Under the pieces are notes generated by a model that ran no database searches, was not told where the DNA came from, and worked only from the letters and a program-made list of their open reading frames with translations. Below, one piece after another: positions 38,049 to 50,999 of a stretch of DNA of 64,000 nt. The stretch's first letter is position 1. The number at the start of each line of letters is the position of its first letter. Source of the DNA: Acestrorhynchus altus (lineage: Eukaryota; Chordata; Actinopteri; Characiformes; Acestrorhynchidae); the NCBI GenBank assembly GCA_034509495.1, contig CM067509.1:1033680-1097679 (forward strand). The letters are read 5' to 3'. The position numbers and the translations under genes were made by a program.

Positions 38049-39549
38049 GGAGTAAAATCCACTCTCCTCCTATTTTTCACATGAAAAAAGATCTGCTGTG
38101 GTGCTTCATTTAAAAGAGCACTTTTATTTGAAAGGAATGCTGCTGGAGAACATTCTCAAAAGTCAGGACATTCTTAAAACACAGATTTTTTTTGCACCAA
38201 GAACACAATGCACACACCCCTGATTCCAGGCATTAATTATATCGCAGAATCCCCCCTTCCAAAATTCATCCATGGAGTGAAAATGTTGAACTTCAAAGGA
38301 GCTGATCAAAAGAACCATCTCTGGAGAAACAAGGGAATATCTGGCTGTTGATGCTGCTTACGCACAGCCGGCTTCATCTACAGGGGGAGTTTAGAGGTAC
38401 ACGTGGGAAGCAGTGCATAGATCGAATATGCATACAGATGTGAAACAAAGAGCTTTCGTTGAAGAACTTAGTTTCAGATTTCAGGCCAAACAACAGGTTT
38501 GATAACACAAAGCACCAGCAGCACCGAGCCCAGGTGAGCCACGGAAGCCACCGAGACGTCTGAAACGTTCCCGCAGATTTTGCACAGCTCTCAGTCTGTA
38601 TCTTCTTGGGCCGAGAGAACTTCCACAGTAGACACTCCACCGTAAACCTCCAAATACTGACAATGGCAGCAGGTTCACAATAGGGTGCAAAAGAGGCCCC
38701 ATGAAGACAAATCGAATACATCTGCTCAGCAAAGCATTGAAATGAAGCTCAAGAGGAGCTAATTAGCATCAAAATCTGACACTTGAATTCCCAGTCTGCC
38801 TTCTGAATGCCATGTTTTGCTTTACATCAGACCAGTAGGCATGACCAAATTCCTCTTCGGACTGGCCAAACTGGACAAAAAGGTTTTTTCAGAACCAAAA
38901 ATTTCTAGGAAGAGAACTGATGTAAAATTTGAATTTAAAGTCTAAAAAAGGACTACTGGCTCTACCCCAAACTTTACAATATTTATATTATTTACATGAA
39001 TTAAATGTATGTATTTTTACTCAGATTTTTTTTTGAAACAGCTATAACAATTCACAAAATTCATAATTTGACATAATACGGTATCTAAATTCATTGCTCT
39101 GACAATGTGAGATGTTAAATTTAAGCTTTTCATTTTACTATTTAATAAAATTACAAACAAGTAAAAACTAATACATCTCAAAAAATTACAGAAAAGGGAA
39201 ATTTTTATTTAAAAAATGTAAACAGTCAAATATCATCCCTGTCCAATGTCCAAAATCAAAACTAAATAAAGCTAAAAGTAATTTTTGAGCTTTTCTATTG
39301 CTCTTGTATTTACCTAGCATTCAAAGCAGTGACAAAAATGTTAAAATAGAGATAAATTAAAAATGTACAGAAATTGAGCTACAGTAAACAGTATGGCTTC
39401 ACTCTCACAAATATCTGAAATCCTGTTTCCCATATTATTGACTATTTAATTTCACGTTTGAATAAATTACAGTTCAAACTATATAAATACAATCATCATC
39501 AGCACCCTCCGCAAAGCTTTTCTCAGAGTGGTGCATCAAAGCAAATTAA

Positions 39550-40010
39550 TGCAAGGCTGCAAGAGCAATGAAAATGGTGCACAAGCAACAGGGATAACCA
39601 CACCCTTGAGAGGATTGTCAAGTAAAGTCAATTCTAGAACTTGGTAGAGCGGTGGGCTGGTGTCAGTCCCTCAAAAGATACCACACACAGACATCTCCAG
39701 CAAAGAGGCACCAGCTGCAGAATTTCTAATATCAAGCCCCTCCTGAAGCAGAGACAGCATCGGAAGCCTGTTACCTGGGATAAGGAGAAAAGAACTGAGC
39801 TCCCACGTCCTCTTTTCAGAAAGTAAAGTCCTAGGGTCTCAACTCAGGCTGACTGGAGGAAAAGAGGAGAGGCACAGAATCCACGGTGTCCTTCACACTC
39901 TGCTCTTACTGGTGCAATTAATGAAGATTGACCACCAGGCTGCTCCAATTTAGCCATGAAACCTCCCACATTACAATGACAGATGTTTCAGTTTCATTGT
40001 CCAACCCCTG
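39550..40010 (+). mobile_element. chimeric Tc1 relic: transposase fragment joined to the end of another Tc1 family
   Basis: At 39550-39887 the plus strand reads as a decayed Tc1 transposase: HRHLQQRG, then KPLLKQRQHRKPVTWDKEK, the segment before the second catalytic Asp. From about 39888 it switches abruptly to the right end of the 520-bp family above and finishes at its terminal repeat (ccaacccctg, 40010). The two parts belong to different Tc1 lineages. Confidence 0.65.
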
Positions 40011-40086
40011 TGTATCTTACGTAATATACTATTAATTTGAAGCACTATTTTTTTATTTTCATGAGCTATCAGCCATACTAATAAAA

Positions 40087-40088
<2 letters not shown>

Positions 40089-40121
<33 letters not shown>
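40089..40121. repeat. (TA)n microsatellite
   Basis: About 16 TA units. Confidence 0.97.
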
Positions 40122-40123
<2 letters not shown>

Positions 40124-40781
40124 CAGTTTACCTTTCTGAAAAAATTCTACAATATTCTTCTAGTGAGAAGCATGTTTCTGCAACAGTCCAGTGTCTGAAA
40201 ACTGACCCACTGATTAATCCAAGTGGAATGAAATGTGGCGGCTGCTTGTTTCAAGTGAAAACCTGCTGCCACACCAGTCCATTGTGGATACGGTTTGAGA
40301 CCACCAACACACCACCAACAGACCAGAGTCTTTTATCTGATCCAATCATACTGCTTTCTTATTTAACATTAAGATTGTAAATACTAAACCTGAGCTACCT
40401 AAACATGCATACAGTGCAACACTGTGTACTGTACACATGGTACAGTAAGGTATGTAAGGTTGTATTATTACACACTAATTATCAAACTTATCACACCAAT
40501 TCTTGCCAGACATTCCTCACAATGAGAAAGAATAATGCATTCTGATTTCTGATTCACACTGACTTTAAAACTGGTTTCAATATTGGTCACAAACTTCGAA
40601 TACTGGTCAGGCCATATGCATCCAGTTCTGAAATCACTGCTCCTGTGACATCACAAAAATGCTCATTTACATAGCTCCGCCTATATATCCTCCAGCACTT
40701 TAGCTCCGCCCATTCCCAGACTATTATGCCTACTATAATTATGACTGTTAGTATGTCAGAAATATTACTATGTCATAAATA

Positions 40782-41050
40782 CAGGGGTTGAACAATGAAA
40801 ATGAAACACCTCTTTTTGCGGCCAATACAGCGTCAGTTCGTCTTGGGAATGACATTTTTTGGATACAATCCCGGTTATCACCCCAACATCCCTTTCAGCT
40901 TCCTCTTGCGTCCACAGTTAATCCTGTTGGATGTGGTTGGTCCTTCTTGGTGGTGCTGACATTACCCTGGATACCGTGGCTCTTGATACATCACAAAGAC
41001 TTGCTGTCTTGGTCACAGATGCGCCAGCAAGACGTGCACCAACAATTTGT
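40782..41050 (-). mobile_element. Tc1-like transposon derivative, truncated (copy 4)
   Basis: The left terminal repeat (caggggttgaacaatg after a TA) and the internal part match copies 1-3, but the right half is missing and replaced by atatatat. The minus strand encodes GARLAGASVTKTASLCDVSR, the Tc1 transposase helix-turn-helix, followed by a stop. Copies are numbered by family membership: 1.3, 3.7, 39.9, 40.8 and 44.0 kb. Confidence 0.78.
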
Positions 41051-42291
41051 ATATATATAAAGCAATATTTGTGAATGGGTGGAGATGAACTGCTTTTTTT
41101 AATTCTAGAAAAATGTAGGCTATTGGCCCCCTCAAAGGGAAGACCAGGCCTGTAGTTCAGTGTAAGAAGAAAACATGGAAATCCCATGATCCTCATGAGG
41201 GTACGATGCATTGAGCAGGCAGTGATGTTACAGTACCCAGCCATGCAGCTAACACGAAGCATAAACTTCACTAAATAATTCAAAAGAGCAAGTAATGTGC
41301 AGCAGAGAGGGACTGTGTTACATGCCCTGCTGCACTCTAAGGTATGTGTAAAGACCACCACAGAAAAGTGTCATTATTTGAAGCCCATCTTCCATTGTGG
41401 GGTTGCCTGGCACCACTGCTGGAGGCAAACAAAGAGGTTGGATGAAGACGTGGCTCCCCCCAACCCCCTTTACTCCTTTGAGCTGGCACTCTGACTAATG
41501 GAGAGACACATCAGCACATGGAGCCCTGACCACTGAGTGGCTTTTACTCAGGGCCAGCTCCTCTTTGTCCAGGCCGAGCCCTGCCCCCCTTTCCTCCACT
41601 GTGACACTGTATGGAAACAGACAGTGATGGGTTTTATGGAAACCCTGGAGTCACGCAAAAGGAACTCTAAACTCTTCCACCAGCCTATAAAAGGTGGTAT
41701 GTGCGCCTGACATTTTAAATGCAAGGAAGAAAAAAAAGTCCAGGCTGCCCTGGTCAGTCTTTAAAAACAGGGGGGATCTAAGGCTGTCAGTGTGGATGAT
41801 GTTCATACGTTAGTTAGAAAAATGAACAGTATCATCTCAAGCCGGATTTTCAGCTTTAAAGACTAGGAAATCCCCCGTCTGATGATAAGTAGAATTAATA
41901 TGAAATTGTGAATTAACGTCAAACCAATACGGCTGAATGTATTAAGAGAACATGACAATTAAGATCAAATGTGGTCCTTTTTACAATGAACAGTAACAGA
42001 TCACATACAACAAACGATTCCAAAATATTGAAATTAAAAAAAGAAATAATAAAACTCTCTCGAGTTTAAATATGACGCACATTTGTTTCAACAGTACATA
42101 CCATTTCTGAAATGTGTAAGATTAATAACTCAACAGTGAACAGGATTCAAACTCCGTATAAAATCTACAGACAAACAAGCCAAATTCTAATGAAAATAGA
42201 AGTGTTAGTTGCACTAAAATGAAATTCAGTATCACCTCATTATTCCAAAACCTCAATATTCCAAAAATTCAGTTATTAAATTCTTATTTCT

Positions 42292-42333
42292 AAAAAAAAA
42301 AAAAAAAAAAAAATAATAATAATAATAATAATA
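42292..42333. repeat. poly(A) followed by (AAT)n
   Basis: About 22 A residues are followed by AAT triplets. It might be a retroelement tail, but nothing recognisable precedes it. Confidence 0.9.
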
Positions 42334-42654
42334 TCTATGGACTGTTTGACATGAAAAATAATAGATCACACAAAAATGTAAAAAGAAAAGTAGTCAGTGA
42401 TGCAAATACAAGTATTAGTGGGTCAAGTATTAGAGCTGTAATCAAGAATTAGAGAGTCTGATTCGGTATGAATCCATTTTGATTGGGATTTTCTATTAAA
42501 AATTAAGGAGCATGAGATGTGTCTGATATTAATATTGTGGAAATAAACATATTATAATATAAATGTTCTACAATTAAACGTCTACAGTATTAGTTATTTG
42601 CTCATTTTATTCTCTGATACTGTATCACTCCATTACAGTGAAATCTGTGTCTCT

Positions 42655-42900
42655 TGATGAATCCTGGGATGGAACCCATCACAGACTATGTAGAATTTTA
42701 CATGGACCTCAATCATCTGCTACCGTTACTGTTATGACCACCTTCAAACTATCGTCGTTAATCCAGTTCCTTTATCAGTGTCGCCTTTTCAATAATGTGT
42801 GATTAGATTGACAAGAAGAGGATGGATCTCTACTCATGAGCCTAGTTCCTCCCAAGTTTTCTTCTTCAAGCTCTACACAAATAAATTTGATTTGATCTGT
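42655..42900 (+). repeat. interspersed repeat family Y, copy 3
   Basis: The copy has cacagactatgtagaatttt, tgctaccgttactgttatga, gattagattgacaagaagag, gatggatctctactcatgag and a 3' end of aataaatttgatttgatc. It keeps the tail better than copies 1 and 2. Confidence 0.6.
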
Positions 42901-43745
42901 AGGAATTTCTGTATTATTTTTATTTCCTTACAAATAGGTCTTCAATTAAAACTGGTTTCTTAGCAGCAGAGAAGCACAGAACTGATGAGAAGATAAGTGT
43001 TAGTGAATGTGGGAATTGTGAATTAGGACATCCTTATTTCCATGGTGTTCTCCCCATGTGGGAACTGAAAAATTTGAACGTTGTATCCCTAACTACCGTG
43101 GAAATATTAAACATCTGGTCTACATGAGGTGCTTCTCATTTAACTGTTAGTAGAAACCAGCATACCAAGCAAACCCTTTCCTCCTTGACATCCCACCGAG
43201 AACGCTCAGCACTTAAACGGACTACGTTTGTCAGTCATTCGTGTCCAGAAAAGATTAGATAAGAACTGACCAGCATGATACCAACTGTAACTTGAGGCGC
43301 AACCTGGCAGCACACTTGGAAGCAGCCTGTGGTGAACCTGAGGCACCTGAAGAAACAGTGAAAGAACCTTCCTCACATCTGCCGCATACTTCTGTTCGTG
43401 GCCCTCATGCTGGTCTACAACTGGTGGCTCATAACGACCTTCAAGCATGCCTTCGCTGTATCCTCAAATTTGTCATTAGCAGGTTTCAAATGACATTCTT
43501 CAGCCATCTGCACCAACACAGGAGGCACACCTGCCCAGGTTCCATAAGCATGATGGTGTTTCAGTCAGTGCCACTAAGGGTCGTCTGACGTGGGACCACT
43601 TTCCATCAGAAGCCCGCATAATGGAAAGTGTTTGTCCTAATGGGCACAGAAATGTTCTTGAAACACCAGGTGACAGCTCATTTCTCAAATGCATCTGAGT
43701 TAACGGGATATGAGGGCCAGCAGGACCATGCTCATCCATCCTCCA

Positions 43746-43753
43746 TGACGTCA
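43746..43753. promoter_or_regulatory. full CRE palindrome
   Basis: tgacgtca is the full consensus CREB/ATF site. It lies in a ~650 bp stretch with no recognised repeat (43290-43940). One such 8-mer per window is expected by chance, less if CpG is depleted. Confidence 0.2.
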
Positions 43754-44009
43754 GGGTTTACTCATCTGTCTTCTCGGAGACGTAGCATGGGGCCACTAGT
43801 CTTGACAGCACAGGGGGCTAAGAAACCCATAATAGCCAGAGAGATAGAGAACCACTGTCAGCATTTTATGAGAGATGATTATTTATTTGCAGCCTTGTTT
43901 CAGGCAAACTTGTCGTTTTAACATGTAAATCCAGGCACATTCTGGTGGAGTAATTTACAGGAGTACCATCTTTGGTCATTAGTTAATTGAATTCAACAGC
44001 TATGCAAAT

Positions 44010-44525
44010 CAGGGGTTGGACAATGAAACTGAAACACCTGGTTTTAGACCACTATAATTTATTAGTATGGTGAACTAGGGCCTCCTTTTGCGGCCAATAC
44101 AGCGTCAGTTCGTCTTGGGAAGGACATTTTTTGGATACAATCCGGGTTATCACCCCAAAATCCCTTTCAGACAGCTTCCTCTTGCGTCCACAGTTAATCC
44201 TGTTGGATGTGGTTGGTCCTTCTTGGTGGTGCAGACGTTACCCTGGATACCGTGGCTCTTGATACATCACAAAGACTTGCTGTCTTGGTCACAGATGCGC
44301 CAGTGCACAGACGTGCACAGACGTGCACCGACAATGTGTCCTCTTTTGAACTCTGGTATGTCCCCCATAATGTTGTGTGCATTGTAATATTTGGAGCAGA
44401 ACTGTGCTCTTACCTGCTGATTGAACCTTCACACTCTGCTCTTACTGCTGCAATTAATGAAGATTGACCACCAGGCTGCTCCAATTTAGCCATGAAACTT
44501 CCCACACTACAATGACAGGTGTTTG
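44010..44525 (-). mobile_element. Tc1-like transposon, deleted derivative (copy 5)
   Basis: The copy is nearly complete, from caggggttggacaatg to a truncated right end (caggtgttt). The minus strand has the TGASVTKTASLCDVSRATVS helix-turn-helix and a premature stop after TNHIQQD. It contains a short duplication of acagacgtgc relative to the other copies. Confidence 0.8.
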
Positions 44526-44529
44526 TTGT

Positions 44530-46260
44530 CAATAAAAGTCCAAATTCTACATTCTACTTCATCATTTGTGCTCGCAGTGCTTGGACCCCACCACAGGTTC
44601 CCACAGACCAAAGAGATCAAGGTGCTCATTCTCTAATTTTATAAATAATCATAATATCCAACTTTTTCATCCACCCAAGGAAACCTGAACATACAAAGGT
44701 TCCATTACAGCATTCAGTTATGACGAACTACGCAAAGTATTTGTTCTAGTTCAATTCTTAATTTCCAAAAGTCCTTTCAAAGTGTTTTATCTTCTTCTGC
44801 AACCCCCCATCTTATGCATATGCATAAATCATACGTAGGTCGTAGAGTCCTCGGCCTTGCTTGAACGTGTCCTCAACACCCCCACCACCCTCCCCAGATG
44901 AACAGGACCCGAGGGACTGCATGCCTGTTAGGAGTCTTGCGTGGGCACTGGCTCTGGGACCAAAGCATGAACTAATGCATTTTTTACAGCAGCAAGAATC
45001 CTTTCATCGCTAAAATATTCTCCACTCCGGATCCATTGTTCGCCCGACACCCCCGTGACCGAAAGTGCTGCTCCGCCGCCATACAACTCTCAGCATCACA
45101 GATGGGTTTTGGATATAACTTTGTAATTCCATTCTTTTTATGCATGTTCGCCTGGGTATAATACACTTCCCTTGCTCTTTATATGACTGGAATTGTGTTA
45201 CTGCATTACTGTACCGTTACCAGCAAACCTCGGAATGCTGAGCCAGGCTCGTTTATCTGTGTTTACATCTGTGTGATCAAATTAATATCACAGCTAAGGC
45301 TGCAACTAAACACGGTTACTAACCAGGAACATGCAGGAACATTTATCCACATCAAAAAAATATAACTGGCTAAAGCAGCAAAGTGCTGAGAGATGGTGTT
45401 AAATGACCACGCTTTTGTGGAAATGCATTAAAATACAGTCCGGTAGTATCGGTGGTGTTGTGTAAATGTTGCAACTGATGAATATATGAGTGGACAAGAA
45501 GATACAGAGAAGATATTATAACATGATATTTAAAGGCATTGTTTGAAAATGCATTTGTTTTAATTACACATGAATACTTTCCGTCTTTGCGCCAGAGTCA
45601 GGCAATTCCGGGCCTGCAGGGCTGGATTCCTGCACAGATTTTTGCTTTTCCTGCTCAAGCACACCCGATTAACACCTACTAAATGTCAGGTTTCGCTAAA
45701 TGTGTTGGACTCTGCCCCCCACTGCCCACCCATGCTTTAAGAGCTGTCCACAATGTGCTCAGGAGAGCAAACTGCAGCATCAAGCAGCCCACAGCCATCT
45801 CGGGTTACTCTATTGTTAATAAGGTCAAGATGCTCAGTGACAGAGAGATGAGATGTTTGCAGATCTCCGTACAAAATGTATCAGCCACGTTTAAGTTGAT
45901 CAACCTTCTGGCCTGCTACTCCACCCTGTGCAGCCTCAGTTAGCCTCTGCCACGGTAACATCAGGGCATGGCCTCAGCATTTCTTCAAGGCACAGTCTCT
46001 TTCCTCCAGGCTAAAAAGTCTCTCTCAGATCACACTTCAAAGGAAACCCGTCTCCCGAGCTGTGGATTTCCTCGGAATATCCAGTGTGAATTTTTCAATG
46101 GTTTCCTTGCCTCTGTGTCCCAAATGCCGACACACTCCGCCTACCAGCCCCCACGAACTGCTGAAATCATCTCTTAACTAAACTGGGGTTGGTGTTACTG
46201 TGTCTGTTGGTGTAAATGGGAAGGGCACCACTATTGTAGGCTGAATAGATGGGATAAATC
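44530..46260. other. putative intron, no gene recognised
   Basis: Apart from the MORE palindrome at 44814, the interval has GC-richer patches (44860-45080, 45690-46140) without recognisable protein motifs. These patches would be candidates for conserved non-coding elements. Confidence 0.4.
44814..44825. promoter_or_regulatory. perfect Oct-factor MORE-type palindrome
   Basis: atgcatatgcat is a 12-bp palindrome identical to the MORE site bound by POU-factor dimers. It lies in non-repetitive sequence in the putative first intron of lypd6. Confidence 0.3.
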
Positions 46261-46261
46261 C

Positions 46262-46510
46262 ACTGAGCCATAACATTAGAACCACCTGCCGAAGATTGTG
46301 TGGGTCCACTTCATGCCATAAGGTGTTCTGTGGCATCAGGGACCGAGACCATGGACTAGGATGTGCATCAGTCGCATCTAGTCTTGGGTAGGTATTGAGG
46401 AACCTTGGAGATGTTCTGACCCAGTTATCTAGTCATCACGATCTGATCAAAGTGTCTCAGGTTCTCATGCCGCCCCATTTTTCCAGCTTCCAACAAATCA
46501 ACTGTAATGA
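46262..46510 (-). mobile_element. internally deleted Tc1-like transposon relic
   Basis: It starts with tgagccataacattagaacc, the left terminus of a fish Tc1 family. It continues into the transposase start on the minus strand, where LEAGKMGRHENLRHFDQIVM resembles the MGKrkdLseFdkgqIVM N-terminus. The middle is deleted. Confidence 0.5.
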
Positions 46511-49187
46511 CCCAAACTAGCTGTCGGTGGTCTTAACGCTGGGATGAAGTTTGTTTTTCTGTGCATGGTTGGACTAATGAGTGCGGAAAACATAACCAGT
46601 GGACCAAACAGCTAAATTAAATTAAATGTTAAATTAAATTATTGGCTGGAAGAGACCTTTCAGCTTAAACATGGAGTTTAAGAAGCGAATCATACTACGT
46701 ATAATTTCGCAACAGTTAGAACTTCCATGCCGTTTCTAAATCAAGGTTTAAATCAATGGTTACACAGTAAAATGTTGCTGTTTTTGGAAAGATATGATAA
46801 AGAAATGAAGATCAAACAGACTGTTTGGTGTCACCACGACACATATCTAAAGAACAGCCTTCATCTCCTCGACTTTCCACGTTCGGCTGAAACCCTAAAA
46901 CTGGTTACGCACATAAACCTCAAAAGCATTTGCTTCACACACTTTCATGAAGGAGCCGTGTAATCCACGCTACAGCCGATTAAACGTATACAATATTCAG
47001 ATACCAAATAACCTCAGCCGCGAGCTGCCTTGCAGCATAAACACTACAGGAATGATGAAAGCTAATGGAACAAAGGGAGGTGCGCACACACAACCAGGGC
47101 ACAAATCATCATCTTAGACCATATTTAGAATGAGATGGCAAAACCAGAGAGCAGGTACTTCAGAAATCGTACTATATGTTTGTATGTGGTGACGGCATAC
47201 ATCTTAATAACTGCTCAGCAAAGAGTAATTAAGACGTAAACCAGTCAGTGCGTGTGGGTTTGGATAGAAAATAAACAGGCTTTATTTGTTTATATTTGGA
47301 TCCATTCACCACTACTGTAACCAACACTGTGCCTAGTTTATTCACAGTGTAGTATTCAATGCGAGAGAAAAGTGACCTGAAAGGTATAAATATTAACCAT
47401 TTCGCTGCTGTTAGAATATGTACAATAAAATACAGTCATATGTGCGGAAACGTCTGGCATTTGGGAACACCATCGTGGGAATTTGAGAGCAATATTACAA
47501 TAAACATTTGGAAAAAAAACAGAAATTGGCAATAAATCTACCTGGATTTGACTACAAATGCAATAAATGTGAATAGAACTCAGATACTGTAGTGCAGTAT
47601 CCAGATCTGGCACAAGCTTACTGAAATCAAAGAACAAGTATGCTTGTTCAAATCTGAAGCGTGGTTTACATCATTTATTTTTAATTCAATTTAAAAGTAA
47701 AAGAGTGTTAAAAATGGAATTGGTTCATTGCGCAAATCATCTGCAAAATGACAAACGGCATTTTAATATTAACAATTTTTTTATACATTAATTGTATATA
47801 TTTAATGTATAAACATTAAAAACTAAAAAGGTGACAATTAAATTGTGTCTGGCATTTTCATATTTCATTCAGCAAAAGCTCTAATATCCTGAATATGTGA
47901 TTAACAGGTTTCTGTCTTTGCATTTAAGCCTGTTTAAGGCATTTTAATTCTCTTACTAAATACCTGTTGTTTTGTAACCTGTTTTTAATGCAATTTATTT
48001 TCTTTTGGGATGCAATTAATAGTTGTTCAAAGTGTTAAGTGACACAGTAAAATACAGGCATTTAAAAATGCTTAGGTACTTAAAATACTTTAAAAAATAC
48101 TGGCAGTAAACCAGCATTAAAACCTTCTGCTCTTCTGCAGTAAAATAAGTACATTATTAAATATGGGCATAAAATATCTGAAAGTCTAAAGCATCTGTGT
48201 ACTGCTGACATTTTATTGTATTTATATATATATATATATATATGACACAATTGCAATATATGACCTCACTCACTCAATATAATCCCAATTTACTGAACCA
48301 CTGCTGCTGTATCGTGATATGTATCAAATCGTCAGGTTCTTGGGTTTTATAAAAGCTGGCAGTAAGAGACAGAGGGACTGGCCATATCAGTTTTTTAGCA
48401 GCCAAAATCCTGATAGATACTGTCTCGCAGCCCCTCCATAAACTATGAATGCTGAATTCCAAGGAAAGGTTGCCCCAGTAAAAACAAGTCCACATGAGCC
48501 GCTACAGCGAGCCACTCCAAGAAACACACAAAGCCCTTGACGGTTCTCACAAATTACACACATCTGCCCATGTGCTCCTCAAACACGCAGCGCCGTCCGA
48601 ACCTCACCCATGCACCTGCTTGTTGATATATCCAGGCTGGCAGGTCTGACAGACCAGTTCCACTGACAATTGGTTCCATATAACACTGACCAAACGCATG
48701 AAATTGAACCTACATACATGGCATAGCATGTAGTTAACATACACGGGTGCCTGACCTTCTCCGGATAATGAATGGCAGTTCCTGAGATTTCTGTTAAAGC
48801 TCGGTGGCCGTCATGAAAATAATATACAGGAACATAAATCAAACAATACTACTGTGTGTAACCTCTGCCTTTATACTGGTTCAATCACAACTGCATTGTA
48901 ATGCACTGATTTTTCTAATCACTATGTCACTAAATAAAACCTAAAAAAGCTCAATAAAATCTGCAAAAATAATAAAATAATAAATAATAAAAATACAACC
49001 CGCTAAACAGCACCAGTCTTGGACATAACGTTCATCATATATATATAATTCTGTCTTACGTACATAAATAGTAAGTCTATCAAAAATACACATTAAGAAA
49101 GATCCTCCCCACCGTGATCAAAAAGCTGCTGCAATTGTGATTTAAGGGTTAAAATGGGTCAAAAACACCTAATACTCACTGTATTGA
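46511..49187. other. putative intron, no gene recognised
   Basis: AT-rich, with scattered short open frames and one TA run. Nothing assignable. Confidence 0.45.
48223..48243. repeat. short (TA)n microsatellite
   Basis: About 10 TA units. Confidence 0.9.
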
Positions 49188-50618
49188 CTGTTATACTCTG
49201 GTCTGTGACACCCAGTGTTACTCACTATTATACTCAGTATTACTCTGTTACACTCTTATTATATGTTATACATAGTATTTAGCTCACTGTTACTCTTACT
49301 CTCATTGTTATGTTGTACTCAGTTATACTAAGAGATGTTATCATCACCCAGTGATGTTATTCTCAGTGATGTTATTCTCAGTGATGTTATACTCAGAGAT
49401 GTTATACTCTGAGATGTTATTCTCAGTGATATTATTCTCAGTTATGTTATAGTCAGAGATGTTATACTCAGTGATGTACTCAGTGATGTTATACTCAGAG
49501 ATGTTATTCTCAGTGATGTAATACTCAATGATGTTATACTCAGCAATGTTATACTCTGAGATGTTATGCTCAGAGATGTTATACTCAGTGATGTTATACT
49601 CAGTGATGTTGTAGTCAGAGATGTTATACTCAGTGATGTTATTCTCAGAGATGTTATACTCAGAGGTGTTATTCTCAGAGATGTTATACTCAGAGGTGTT
49701 ATACTCAGTGATGTTATACTCAGAGGTGTTATACTCAGAGATTTTATACTCAAAGATGTTATTCTCAGTGATATTATTCTCAGTGATGTTATACTCAGAG
49801 ATATTATACTCAGATGTTATACTCAGTGATGTTATTCTCAGTGATGTTATAGTCAGAGATGTTATACTCTGTGATGTTATACTGTGATGTTATACTCAGA
49901 GATGTTATAGTCGGTCATGTTATTCTCAGAGGTGTTATACTCAGTGATGTTATACTCAGTGATGTTATACTCAGTGATGTTATATACTCAGTGATGTTAA
50001 TCTCAGAGATGTTATACTCAGAGGTGTTATTCTCAGTGATGTTATACTCAGAGGATGTTATACTCAGTGATGTTATATACTCAGTGATGTTAATCTCAGA
50101 GATGTTATACTCAGAGGTGTTATTCTCAGTGATGTTATACTCAGAGATGTTATACTCAGAGGTGTTATTCTCAGTGATGTTATACTCAGAGGTGTTATAC
50201 TCAGTGATGTTATTCTCAGAGGTGTTATACTCAGTGATGTACTCAGTGATGTTATTTTCCAGAGATGTTATACTCAGAGTGTTATACTCCAGTGATGTTA
50301 TATACTCAGTGATGTTATGTGCTCAGGGTGTTATTCTCAGTGATGTTATACTCAGTGATGTTATGCTCAGAGATGTTATTCTCAGTGATGTTATACTCAG
50401 TGATGTTATACTCAGAGATGTTATTCTCAGTGATGTTATACTCAGTGATGTACTCAGTGATGTTATACTCAAGTGTTATCTCTCAGTGATGTTATACTCC
50501 AGTGATGTTATGCTCAGAGATGTTATTCTCGAGATGTTATGCTCAGAGATGTTGTCCTCAGAGATGTTATACTCAGAATGTTATACTCCAGTGATGTTAT
50601 AGTCAGGAATGTTACTCA
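49188..50618. repeat. 15-bp minisatellite, about 1.4 kb
   Basis: The unit is atgttatactcag(t/a)g with a/t changes at fixed positions (ttatact versus ttattct), and it decays towards 49188. A 15-bp unit keeps frames open on both strands, giving DVILS/MLYSV pentapeptides on plus and SLSIT on minus. Occasional indels break long frames. It is not coding. Confidence 0.92.
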
Positions 50619-50750
50619 GTAAAACAAAAACCAGAAACAGAGCCTCTGTTCCTGTGGTTCTCATCTTTAGTTCCATGGTCGATGGAGAACTGACTCTCAG
50701 TGAAATCCTGACGCAGCAGAAAGAAGAGGAAACAGTTTTTCTTTACTCAC

Positions 50751-50985
50751 CAACACGATCCTCAGTCCCGTAAACTCCTCCGACACTCCTGATCTCCTCC
50801 CAGCAGAGTCAGAGACTAACACAGACACCTCAGCGCCCTCCGCCCGGACTGTCAGAGCCCCGACTCCGCACACTGACCCCCTCAGCGTACACAGGTCCCG
50901 CCCTCCCGGGCACAACAGTTGGCTGAAACAGATTATCCTCCAGCATGCAACTTTACGCCCCACTTTTAAGGCGGGGTTTTGGACA
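50751..50985 (-). promoter_or_regulatory. candidate CpG-rich promoter and non-coding first exon, probably of lypd6
   Basis: This is one of the few GC- and CpG-richer patches in the window (cgccctccgcccgg, cccgggcac, ccccgactccgca on the plus strand). Read on the minus strand it ends in a donor-like G|GTGAGT, with the exon's last base at 50751. A TATA-like CTTAAAAG lies near 50965. No coding frame is evident, as expected of a 5' UTR exon. Assignment to lypd6 is by strand and because no other minus-strand coding gene was found between here and 20 kb. The link over a 30.5 kb intron is inference. Confidence 0.5.
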
Positions 50986-50999
50986 TTTGGGGCATCACA

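Noticed and set aside
49442..50602. Long frames of up to 247 codons with pentapeptide repeats
   Set aside because: Open only because the minisatellite unit is 15 bp; both strands are open and composition is purely repeat-driven.
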